A stretch of DNA of 64,000 bases from an uncultured Eubacteriales bacterium. Its GTDB lineage: Bacteria; Bacillota; Clostridia; Christensenellales; CAG-314. The DNA lies in the NCBI GenBank assembly GCA_900544545.1, contig UQVY01000005.1, forward strand, positions 60,714-124,713, read 5' to 3'. The notes beneath the pieces are model-generated. The model made no database searches and had not been told where the DNA came from. It was given only the letters and a program-made list of their open reading frames with translations. The translations under genes and the position numbers were made by a program. Below are positions 25,063-34,600 of the stretch, in pieces (the first letter of the stretch is position 1; each line of letters opens with the position of its first letter).

Positions 25063-26853
25063 ATGGATTTTTCTAAGGAAATCTTATATATCGGCGTAGA
25101 CGACCGAAAGATAGATATTTTTGAAAGTCAGTATACCGTTAAAAACGGAGTTTCTTATAATTCGTACGTAATAATGGACGAAAAGATAGCCGTTATGGAT
25201 ACCGTGGACGCTCATTTTTCTCACGAATGGCTGGATAATCTCGACCGCGCTCTCGACGGAAGGAAACCCGATTATCTCGTGATTCAGCATATGGAGCCGG
25301 ATCATTCGGCGAATATCGACCGTTTTATGAAGGTCTATCCCGAGACTACGGTAGTTGCGACGGCCAAGGCTTTCGTTATGATGAAGAACTTCTTCGGTAC
25401 GGATTACGCCGAAAACCGAATCGTTGCGAACGAAGGCGATACTCTTCCCCTCGGAAAACACGTTCTTCATTTCGTAATGGCTCCTATGGTTCACTGGCCG
25501 GAGGTAATGGTAACCTACGAATCGACGGAAAAGATTCTTTTCTCGGCGGACGGATTCGGAAAATTCGGCGCTCTCGACGCTAAGGAGGAATGGACGGACG
25601 AAGCGAGAAGATACTTTATCGGAATAGTCGGAAAATACGGCGCGCAGGTACAGGCTCTTCTTAAAAAGGCTTCGGCTCTCGATATCAGGACTATATGTCC
25701 TCTTCACGGTCCCGTTCTCACCGAAAATCTCGGCTATTATATAGGTCTTTACGATACCTGGTCGTCCTACACCGCGGAATCCGACGGAATCGTAATCGCG
25801 TATACTTCGGTTTACGGTCATACGAAAAAAGCCGTGGAGCTTCTTGCCGATTCGCTCAGGAAAAACGGTTGTCCGAAGGTCGTTCTCCACGATCTTTCGA
25901 GGATTGACCAATCCTTTGCGGTTGCGGACGCCTTCAGGTACGGAAAACTCGTGCTTGCGACTACGACCTACAACGCGGATATCTTCCCGTCTATGCGCAG
26001 ATTCATCGACGCCCTCACCGAAAGGAATTTCCGTAACCGTACCGTCGCTTTTATCGAAAACGGCTCGTGGGCGCCTCTCGCGGCAAAGATAATGAGATAT
26101 ATGCTCGAAAAATCCGTCAACATAACCTTCGCTTCGACCTCGGTTAAGATTCTTTCCGCTTTAAACGAAGAAAGCACCGCTCAGCTCAACGCTCTTTCGG
26201 AGGAGCTTTCCAAGGAATACGTCGCGAGAAGGAGCGAAACCGCCAATAAGAACGACCTCTCCGCTCTTTTCAATCTCGGCTACGGTCTTTACGTAGTAAC
26301 GAGTAACGACGGAAAGAAGGATAACGGTCTTATCGTCAATACTATTTCTCAGGTTACGAACGAGCCTAACCGCGTCGCCGTTGTTATCAACAAGCAGAAC
26401 TATTCCCATCACGTTATCCGTCAGACGGGAATTATGAACGTCAACTGCCTCAGCGTGGACGCGCCATTCAAGGTTTTCGAGGATTTCGGTTTCCGCAGCG
26501 GAAGAAGCGTGGATAAATTTGCGGGCTGTACTCCTCTCCGGAGCGATAACGGACTCGTTTTCCTTCCGAAGTACATCAATTCCTTTATGTCCCTCAAGGT
26601 CGAAAACTACGTCGATCTCGACACACACGGAATGTTTATCTGCGAAATAACCGAAGCTCGCGTTATCTCCGATAAGGAAACGATGACCTACTCTTATTAC
26701 CACAAGAACGTAAAGCCCAAGCCTCAGACCGAAGGCAGGAAAGGATTCGTCTGCAAGATTTGTGGCTACGTCTACGAAGGCGACGAACTTCCGGAGGACT
26801 TTATCTGTCCGCTCTGCAAGCACGGCGCAATCGATTTCGAGCCAATCAAATAG
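25063..26853 (+). CDS. Flavodiiron protein fused to flavin reductase and rubredoxin domains
   Basis: The 596-residue four-domain protein reduces O2 to water and/or NO to N2O. Domain 1 is the metallo-beta-lactamase-like diiron core with HMEPDH (His76, Glu78, Asp80, His81) and His144. Domain 2 (about 250-390) is flavodoxin (YTSVYGHTKKAVELL). Domain 3 (about 400-550) is a flavin-reductase-like FMN domain (NGLIVNTISQVTNEPN). Domain 4 is rubredoxin (CKICG...CPLCK). Domains 3 and 4 together equal the high-molecular-weight rubredoxin (Hrb) that is a separate protein beside FprA in Moorella, so this is an FprA-Hrb fusion. It should need only an NAD(P)H-linked electron donor. The 3' end, stop included, is repeated downstream. 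Confidence 0.93.
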   Translation: MDFSKEILYIGVDDRKIDIFESQYTVKNGVSYNSYVIMDEKIAVMDTVDAHFSHEWLDNLDRALDGRKPDYLVIQHMEPDHSANIDRFMKVYPETTVVATAKAFVMMKNFFGTDYAENRIVANEGDTLPLGKHVLHFVMAPMVHWPEVMVTYESTEKILFSADGFGKFGALDAKEEWTDEARRYFIGIVGKYGAQVQALLKKASALDIRTICPLHGPVLTENLGYYIGLYDTWSSYTAESDGIVIAYTSVYGHTKKAVELLADSLRKNGCPKVVLHDLSRIDQSFAVADAFRYGKLVLATTTYNADIFPSMRRFIDALTERNFRNRTVAFIENGSWAPLAAKIMRYMLEKSVNITFASTSVKILSALNEESTAQLNALSEELSKEYVARRSETANKNDLSALFNLGYGLYVVTSNDGKKDNGLIVNTISQVTNEPNRVAVVINKQNYSHHVIRQTGIMNVNCLSVDAPFKVFEDFGFRSGRSVDKFAGCTPLRSDNGLVFLPKYINSFMSLKVENYVDLDTHGMFICEITEARVISDKETMTYSYYHKNVKPKPQTEGRKGFVCKICGYVYEGDELPEDFICPLCKHGAIDFEPIK

Positions 26854-26925
26854 CTCCCCGATTTCGGGCTTACTGCGCAATCTCCGATTTCAAACCTATC
26901 AAATAATTTCCGATTTCGGGCTTAC
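26825..26925 (+). repeat. Tandem duplication spanning the flavodiiron gene 3' end
   Basis: Copy 1 (26825-26874) runs from GCGCAAT inside the last codons through the stop to CGGGCTTACT. Copy 2 (26875-26925) repeats GCGCAAT, CGATTTC, TATCAAATA and CGATTTCGGGCTTAC with point changes. The period is 50 bp. A second pair with period 31 (AACTCTCCGCGGAA at 26931 and 26962) follows directly. Confidence 0.8.
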
Positions 26926-27037
26926 CAAGTAACTCTCCGCGGAATTGATTCCGTCCGAATAAACTCTCCGCGGAAGCGGTTCCGTCCTCGGACGCAAAAC
27001 TCGGATAAAACTCGGATTTCCGAAAATACGCAAAACG

Positions 27038-27076
27038 AAAAGCACCTTCTTTTTCTGAGGGTGCTTTTCTTTTTTG
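27038..27076. terminator. Bidirectional terminator
   Basis: AAAAGCACC (27038-27046) pairs with GGTGCTTTT (27060-27068), followed by CTTTTTT. It separates the convergent flavodiiron and epimerase genes. Confidence 0.8.
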
Positions 27077-27131
27077 AGGAGAGTATTATGAAACAAGACG
27101 CCCGCATATAATCAGACTATCCCGTTTATCG

Positions 27132-28169
27132 CTAAATCGGGTTTTTGCTTTTCGATTTGGTTTTGATTCTGAGTGCATTTTTTCTTTCTTTGAGCCAGGC
27201 GAGCGTATCGCCGAGCGTGCATTTAAGCGGTCTCGGGCGATAATCCAGCTCTTTCGCGGCCTTTTCGCGGTCGAATTTCCCGTTCGAATCGAGTACGGAA
27301 ACCGCGTAGGGCGTAAAGAACAGTTTTTTCTTTCTTCTGAGAGCGTGTTTTTCGTATAGCGGCGCAACTTTCTCCGCAAGCTTTATAGGCAGGTAAGACA
27401 CGCATCTTTTTATTCCCGAAATGCTTTTGACGGTATCGAGAATATCCTTTATACTCGCGTAGTGTCCCGAAAGGATATAAGTTTCGCCCGGGCTTCCCTT
27501 TTCCGCGCAGGAAATAATGCCTTCCGCGACGTCCCTTACGTCCACGAAATCGTATCCGCCCTTTACCGCAAAAGGAAGTTTCCACGCCAGAAACGAAACG
27601 AGCATAGTCGTTATCGAGCCGAAAGCCTTATCCTCGGGACCGATGATTCCGCTCGGGAAAACTATACTTGCGTCGAGTCCCTCTTCGGCTGCCTTCAGAA
27701 CGATTTCCGTCGCCATAGCCTTGCTTTTCGCGTAATCTCCCTCCACTTTGTCGGGCGAGAAGTCCTTGGTTTCGGATATGACCTTGCCTTTCGGAAGCTC
27801 GGGGATAGCGTGGACCGAGCTTACGTACACGAGTTTTCCGACGCCCTTTTCTCTGCACCAACCTACGATATTTTCGGTTCCTTTCACGTTCACGTCGTAG
27901 ATTTTCTTTCCCGGAGCCGAGGCTACCGAAACATAGCCCGCGCAGTGAATAACGCAGGTATCCGCCCCCGCGTCCTCAAAAAATCCGCGCAAAGATTCCG
28001 CGTCGCAGACGTCGCCGACGATTTTTTCGGCGCCTTCGGGTAAATCCTCCGCGTACTTGTCCTCGGGAAGCACGAGGCATCTGACCTTGGCTCCCGATTT
28101 CAGAAGTTTTTCGGCGACCGTACCGCCGAGAAATCCGCTCGCACCCGTTAACAAATACTTTGAAAACAT
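27132..28169 (-). CDS. NAD(P)-dependent extended-SDR epimerase/reductase
   Basis: The 345-residue protein has the Rossmann motif LTGASGFLGGTVAEKLL at the N-terminus and the extended-SDR pattern of NAD-dependent epimerase/dehydratases. This includes Asp in GDVCD, HCAGYVSV, the catalytic Ser in VYVSSVHA, and YAKSK supplying Tyr and Lys. The C-terminal part (DYRPRPLKCTLGDTLAWL) resembles dihydroflavonol-reductase-like proteins. The substrate may be a nucleotide sugar or a small ketone; I cannot decide. It is monocistronic with its own consensus promoter. Confidence 0.85.
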   Translation of the reverse strand: MFSKYLLTGASGFLGGTVAEKLLKSGAKVRCLVLPEDKYAEDLPEGAEKIVGDVCDAESLRGFFEDAGADTCVIHCAGYVSVASAPGKKIYDVNVKGTENIVGWCREKGVGKLVYVSSVHAIPELPKGKVISETKDFSPDKVEGDYAKSKAMATEIVLKAAEEGLDASIVFPSGIIGPEDKAFGSITTMLVSFLAWKLPFAVKGGYDFVDVRDVAEGIISCAEKGSPGETYILSGHYASIKDILDTVKSISGIKRCVSYLPIKLAEKVAPLYEKHALRRKKKLFFTPYAVSVLDSNGKFDREKAAKELDYRPRPLKCTLGDTLAWLKERKNALRIKTKSKSKNPI

Positions 28170-28212
28170 TTCATCGCCTCCTTATTCGATCGCTCGTCGT
28201 TATTATGTTTAC

Positions 28213-28241
28213 ATTATAACACGCAATGTGAGTAAAGTCAA
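28213..28241 (-). promoter_or_regulatory. Promoter of epimerase gene
   Basis: TTGACT (28236-28241), 17-base spacer, TATAAT (28213-28218) on the minus strand. Confidence 0.75.
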
Positions 28242-28382
28242 GCGATTTTTTTGTTTTTGTCAAAATATTGATGATTATGTTTAATTAAAGAGTTAATCCT
28301 GCATTAATAACCGCTTAATATATATTCATTTTGTGTTTATTTTGAGATAAAATTGAATTTCTCTCCGATTTTCCCCTTAATT

Positions 28383-28498
28383 CCCGATAACTCGCCTTTA
28401 TCCTTCGTTTTCCGATAATTCCGACCTTATCCTCAATTCTCCGCGATTCCGACCTTCCGTACTTTCCTTCCCGATAACTCCGACTCTAATCCTCGTTC
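28383..28498. repeat. Degenerate 28-30-bp minisatellite downstream of the giant protease
   Basis: Four decayed units start CCCGATAACTC (28383), CCGATAATTCCGACC (28412), CCGCGATTCCGACC (28441) and CCCGATAACTCCGAC (28470). It lies beyond the terminator of the protease gene. The rest of the 28242-28552 spacer is AT-rich with no recognised feature. Confidence 0.65.
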
Positions 28499-28552
28499 CC
28501 CAAAAATCCCTTTCTCTCCGATTTCTCCTGTCCGAAATCCCTCTCCGCGGCA

Positions 28553-28603
28553 AATAAAAAGCCCGGCACACACCCGCAGAAAGCGGGTGCGCACCGGGAA
28601 AAA
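28553..28603 (-). terminator. Strong terminator of the giant protease gene
   Basis: A long GC-rich stem, CCCGGTGCGCACCCGC with GCGGGTGTGTGCCGGG around TTTCT, is followed on the minus strand by CTTTTTATT. Confidence 0.9.
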
Positions 28604-28626
28604 TTAAGGAGGGTGAAACTTGCTGA

Positions 28627-31600
28627 TTATTTAACGTTCTTCTTCTTTCTGAGAGAGAGGACAGCCACGCCCGCAACGAGAAGGAGCATCGAAATAACGC
28701 TGATAGCGGTTATTTCGGTTTCGCCGCCGCAGCTGCTGCTGTTGATAGCCTTTCTGAGAAGCTCGAGTTCGTTCTTCACGCTTTCGAGTTCCGCTTCGAG
28801 TGCGTCAACGTTTGCCTTTGCGGTTGCGAGTTCTGCTTCTGCGGCAGCCTTTGCGGTTTCCGCTGCTGCGGCTTTAGCCTCTGCGTCTGCCTTGCCCTGC
28901 TCTGCCGCGGTCTTGGCTTCTTCTGCGGCGTCGAGAGCCTTCTGAAGTTCTGCCTTTGCGTTTTCGAGCGAAGCTTTGGCTTCTTCGAGAGTCTTTATGA
29001 GTTCAGCGGAGGTTTCCGCTTCGCCGTTGAGTTTTTCGATTTCGGCGTTAAGGGTTTCGATCTGCGCTTCGAGTTCGGAAATCTTGTTGTTGAGAGTTTC
29101 GATTTTCGCGTTCTTTGCTTCGAGGTCTTTAACCTGTTCTTCGAGTTCGGCTATTCTCGCGAGAGCCGCTTCGTATTTAAGGTTAAGGATAGTCTTTTCG
29201 CCTTCGAGGAGCTTCCAGTAATTTCCGACTTCCGCTTTTTCGGAATCGGAAAGAAGTTCGAAAGCTTCGCGAGCCGAAACGAAAGCAGCTTCGTTTTCGA
29301 GAGTAGCTTCGGGGAGTTCGTCGATTATAGCTTCGAGGTCGAGCGTCGCGTAAGTTACGTTCTGCTGACGATAGGAATATTCGTCGAATCCTACCGCGTC
29401 CTTCTTGAAGTAAACGGTCATACCGCTCTTGAAGTTGTTATACTGAGCGACGATTGCGCTGTAGTTGCCGGTGGAAAGTCCCTTTCTCCAGAATTCGAGT
29501 ACGGGAGCTTCGTCGTGTTCGAAGTAGACGGAGTTGACTCCTTCGAAAGCGTACGCGCCGATTCTTTCGACGCTTGCGGGAACTACGATGATTTCGTACT
29601 TGCAGTTGCTGAACGCGCCGGTTTCGATACGACGGGTACCGTCCTTGATTCTGAAGACCTTCTCGCCGTTATAGAGGTTATTGAATGGTCTTACGAGAGT
29701 CGTTCCGGAGTAGAGAACGCCGTCTTCGACCTGCCAGAGTTCGTTGCCTTCCGCGATAACGATTTCGGCGTCGGGGTTAACTATGCAACCTCTTCCTACA
29801 ACGAGAGAAGCGTAGGTAAGGGATGCGGGGATATAGACCTTAGTGATGGATGTATTGACGAAAGCGGATGCGCAAACGTCGGTGATTCCTTCGGGAATTG
29901 CGAATTCTCCGGAGATACTGCTGTTTTCGAACGCGCTCTGACCGATCTTCGTGATGCCGCCCCAGTGGATTTCTCCGGTCATCGGGCAGTTATAGAAAGC
30001 GTAACTTCCGACTGTCGTGATGGAATCGGGGATATAGAGGTCGGTGATGGGGTTATCTCTGAACATATAGATCGGAATGATTCCGGTATACGTTCCGTAG
30101 TTTTCGTAAGAATCTCCGTATTCGCTCTGATATCTGCTTTCGAGCTGTATACCGTCTTCGAAAACGACCTTGGTGATTCTGTTGTAAGCGAAGGTACCTT
30201 CTTCCATTTCGGTCTGGTTACCGAGTCTCTTGACGCTCTTGGGAATGGTTACTTCCGTGAGTGCGCAATAGGTGAACGCGTCCTCGCCGATTGTGGTGAG
30301 TTTATCGCCGAATTCGACGTTGGTGAGGTTTTCGCAGTTATAAAAAGCTCTGTTGTCGATTACTTCGACGTAAGGCATCTTGATGGACTTGATTCCGGAG
30401 TTGACGAAAGCTTCGTTATCTACCTTTTTGATGGTCTCGGGAAGAGTAAGCTCTTCGATGGGACAATACTGGAACGCATAGCGGCTGATTGTGGTTACGC
30501 CCGCATAGATTTTGACGTCCGTAAGTTTTCTGCATCTGTCGAAGCAGGAATAGGGGATTTCTTTAAGGCGGCTGCCGATGACTACCGACTTAAGGTTGAA
30601 GCAGTTCTGGAAGGTCCAGATATCCATTTCTTCGACGGAGTGAGGAATTTCGAGTGTTTCGATTCCGCAGCTGTCGAATGCGGCTCTTCCGATATAGAGA
30701 AGAGAATAGGGGAGAACGATTTCCTTCATCTGATCCTGATTCTGGAAAGCGTACGCGCCGATTTCGGTTACGCCGTAAGGAACGACGACCTTTTCGAGTT
30801 TGACCTTGGTGCTTCTTGCGTTGAGCGCGCCGCCGATGATGGAGGTAACGCCGTCGGGAATTACGACTACGGGATCGGTTCCGTTATAAGCCCAGAGAAC
30901 GCCGTCTCTGATATCGAATATCGGCTGATCTTCCGGCGGAAGCGGAGGAGCGATAAGACCGTCCTCGTCGATTGCGTTCATTCTGAAGTTGATGCAGAAA
31001 TCTACCCTGAACGAATCCTGCGGGAGAGCGGGAACCTTATAGTATTCGTCGTAATGAACGGACGAGAAGCTGATATCGCCTCTGCCTTCTCTGAGGCCGG
31101 ACCACTTGAATTTAAGGACGCCGTTTTCCGCGCTTACGATTTCGACGACCTTGTTGCCGTTATCGTCTCTGGGAGCCCAGTCGATCTGGATATCGTCGCA
31201 GGCGTATGCCGGATAAACTTCGTATTTAGCTTCGTATTCTCTTCCGATAACTACGTCGAAGATAGGCATTTCGCTGTTATCGGTATATCTTCCGTGTCTG
31301 CCCCAGGTATATCCCTCGTAAGTAATGAGTATATAGTCGGGGTGAACCTTATGTACTTCGGTGTCGGTTACGGTAACGTTGACCGTGGTGTTATAAACCT
31401 TCTTTTCTCCGTTTACGGTATATTCTACCGCTGCGTCGAAGGTGGTGGAGCCTTGTTTCATACCTACGAGAGTGGTCTTATAGGTACCCTGTTTTCCGTA
31501 AATAACGTTTCCGTCTTTTACGTAGTATTCTTCCTCGTAATAAGCCTTTGCAATGGTTTCGTCGCCGCCGGAGATAGTGATTCTGTCGGGTTTGACGACG

Positions 31601-34600
31601 TTGCCGTTTTGATTGAGAACGAGGTCAAGGGGCTGGTTGATATCGAGAGTAACGTCGTCGATGGAGATTTCACCGTCGGGTTCGCCTTCGGCAACCGCGT
31701 GGATCCAGAAATCGCAGTACGGAGCGCCGTAAGTATTCTTGACCGCCAGCATTCTGACGATGGTGTAGCCTTCTTTAACGAGTTTGATGGTGTTTTCTTC
31801 GGAAAGATCCGCAACGCCTTCTTCGTTTACGACGTAGGTAAGTCTGTCGCCGTATTCACGGTCATAGCCCCACCAGAGCGTTCCGGTGCTGCCGAGCCAG
31901 CTGAGTTCCACGTCTTCGCAAGCGTACCAGGGATAAGGAACGACTTCGAATTTAAGAACGTCGCCGACCTTGTAATCCACGGAATAGGGAAGGTTATAGG
32001 TCTTTATCTGACCTCTGCCGTAGCCGGATTTACCGTCGAGGAGCTTTTCGCCGTTGAGATAGAGGTCGAACCACTGCGGGGTGTATTCGTCCTGAGCCAC
32101 GGTTTCGGAAACGTTGACTTCGATGGAGTCGGTGAACATTACTTCGCCGTAATATCTGTAGAAGGTAACGGTTGCGGTTCCGTGAGAGATACCCTTGAGC
32201 GCGCCGTTGTCGACCTTAACGATCGAAGGATCGGAGCTTTCCCAATCGGTCTTTGTGGGGATAGCGAAGGGGATATCCGTATAGATGGGAAGGTCGAAGA
32301 GGACCTGGTTGATGTCCACGTCTATGGAATCCTGAGTAAATTCGACCTTTGTCGGAGGATTGATCTCGGTGAGGTCGAGGTTGATGACGTAAGTCTTGTC
32401 GTTGCAAGCGTAGTCCACTACCGCGAACGCGACCTTTCCGTTTTTGATCTTGTCGTAGTAGTTGGTCATATCGAAGGTAAAGGTATATTCGCCGTTACCT
32501 CTTTCGGTCTGATAAGCGGGTGTGGGATAAGCTTCGAGAGGATTGGTGGTTGCGTATCCGTACTCGTTGCATTCCATAAGCTGACCTGCCATTATGTAAT
32601 GGTTGTCGTAAACGGGAACGTCGAGATAGAGCTTACCGTCTTTTTCGTAAAGTCCGAGACCTTCTTCGAGAACGACGGGAGCTTCGTAGTCTGCGGTAAC
32701 GTAGAATTCGAGAGAATTCTTTTCGGTGTTCTTTTCACCCGGGAAATCGAGTTCTGCGTCCACGCTGATACGGATTCTGGTGTTGGAGGGGATAGCTCCG
32801 AAGGGGATGTAATCGAATCCGGAGAAGTTATACTGATAGCCTCTGAGAGTCGGGTTTCCGCCGTTATTGGAGAAGCTCTTTCTTGCGGATAGGATCTGCG
32901 TCGTCTCGTAGATAACGTCGCCGGTATCCGCGTCTTCGAAGATCATATGCATCTTACCTGCGTTTCTGCGCATATAGACAGCGAGAACGTCGAGGGATTT
33001 TGCGTAGGATCTGCCGTAAACGTTTCCGCCGAAAGCCATCTTGTCCACGTTGTAAAGAGGAACTTCCACGCCGGGCTGAGTCTTATAGGAGTAATAACCG
33101 AGAGGATAATAACCGGTGCCGTATTCCGAACCGATGAAGCCCCAGCCGATAGTAGCCTGTTCGTCGTCATAGATGAAGGTATCGAAAATGGGAGCCTTCG
33201 TCCAGTCGCCGTAGAAGCCGAGGAAGGGAACGGAAAGGTTGGTGGTTTCTTCGTTTTCAAAGACGACGAAACCTTCCACGAAGTTGCCGTATTCGAACTG
33301 ACCGAGGTACTCAATGTCGCTTTCGCTGAGGATAACGGTAACCTTTACGGAAACGGTTTCGCCTGCGGCTACGGTGATTTTGGAATCAGCGTGACCGTCG
33401 ACTACGATTTCGGGATTGAGTCTGTAATCCTTGAGAGCGAACATAGCCCGTCCGTCGACTGCGGGAGCGCCGAGAGCTTCGCACATAACGATCGGGTTAA
33501 CGACGTAAGTAAGCTCGGTTTCGCCGAAGTTGGTAACGTTCATTTCGAGGACGTAAACGCCGTTCATTTCGGGATCGTGTCCGAGTTCGATCTTGGGCAT
33601 GGTCATATCGGGAACGGTTACGTAAGCGGTGGTTTTAACGAGATTTTCGATCGAAGCAAGACCTGCGCCCTGTTTTCTCGGGGAGTAAGGATTCTCGCCT
33701 TCCTGAATGATGATTTCCGCGGTATTCATAAGAAGTCTTCTTACCATAATACCTTTCTCGTAGGAACTGAGTTCGGGGAACTTTTCGTTGACGAACTGTC
33801 TTGCGAGCACGGCCTGACCGGAAACGTAAGGAGCAGCCATAGAGGTTCCGCTCATATAGTCGTATTTATTCGTGTCTGCCGAAACCACGGAGGAATAAAT
33901 GTATCCGCCGAAGCCGGTGATTTCGGGTTTTATATTGAGAGTGGGCGTGGTTCCCCAGGAGGAGAAGTCGCTCATCTGATATCCGTAATCGGAATAATAG
34001 CTCTTATCGAAAACGAGAGTCTTGTTTTCTGCCGCAAGGAGTCTTTCGCCGTCGGCAAGTTTGATGAAGCAGCCGGGAATGACTTCGCCGGTCATCTGCA
34101 TATTGATATAGTTGCCTTCAACGTTGTCGTAAACGATACAAGCAATCGCTCCGGCAGCTTTTGCGTTGATGAACTTTTCTTCGAAGCTTATGGTACCTCT
34201 CTGAACGAGAGCTATTCTTCCGGAAACGTCGAGTCCTTCGTAATCCTCGGGAGCGCCGACGTTGGGAACGGGAACGTAAGTGAGTTCCACTCTTTCGTTT
34301 TCGCCGAGAATATCGTTTATGAAGTTCTTTTCGGGAACTTCGTTATATTCGAGTTTGCCGTCGTTGAAGCCTATGTACTTAACGATGGTCTTATAGCTGT
34401 CGAGGGAAGCTACCGCGAAGCTCTGAGCGTAGGTCGAGGACGCGCCGATAACGCCGAATTCGACGTTGGAAGTGGGAACGCCGTCGTAGATACCGCCCTT
34501 GCCGAGGAAGTAATCGTTACCTGCCGCGACGGAGAGAACGAGACCTGCTTCTTCCGCAGCTTCGTAATAAGGAGCGAAATAACCTGCGTCGGTGAAACCT

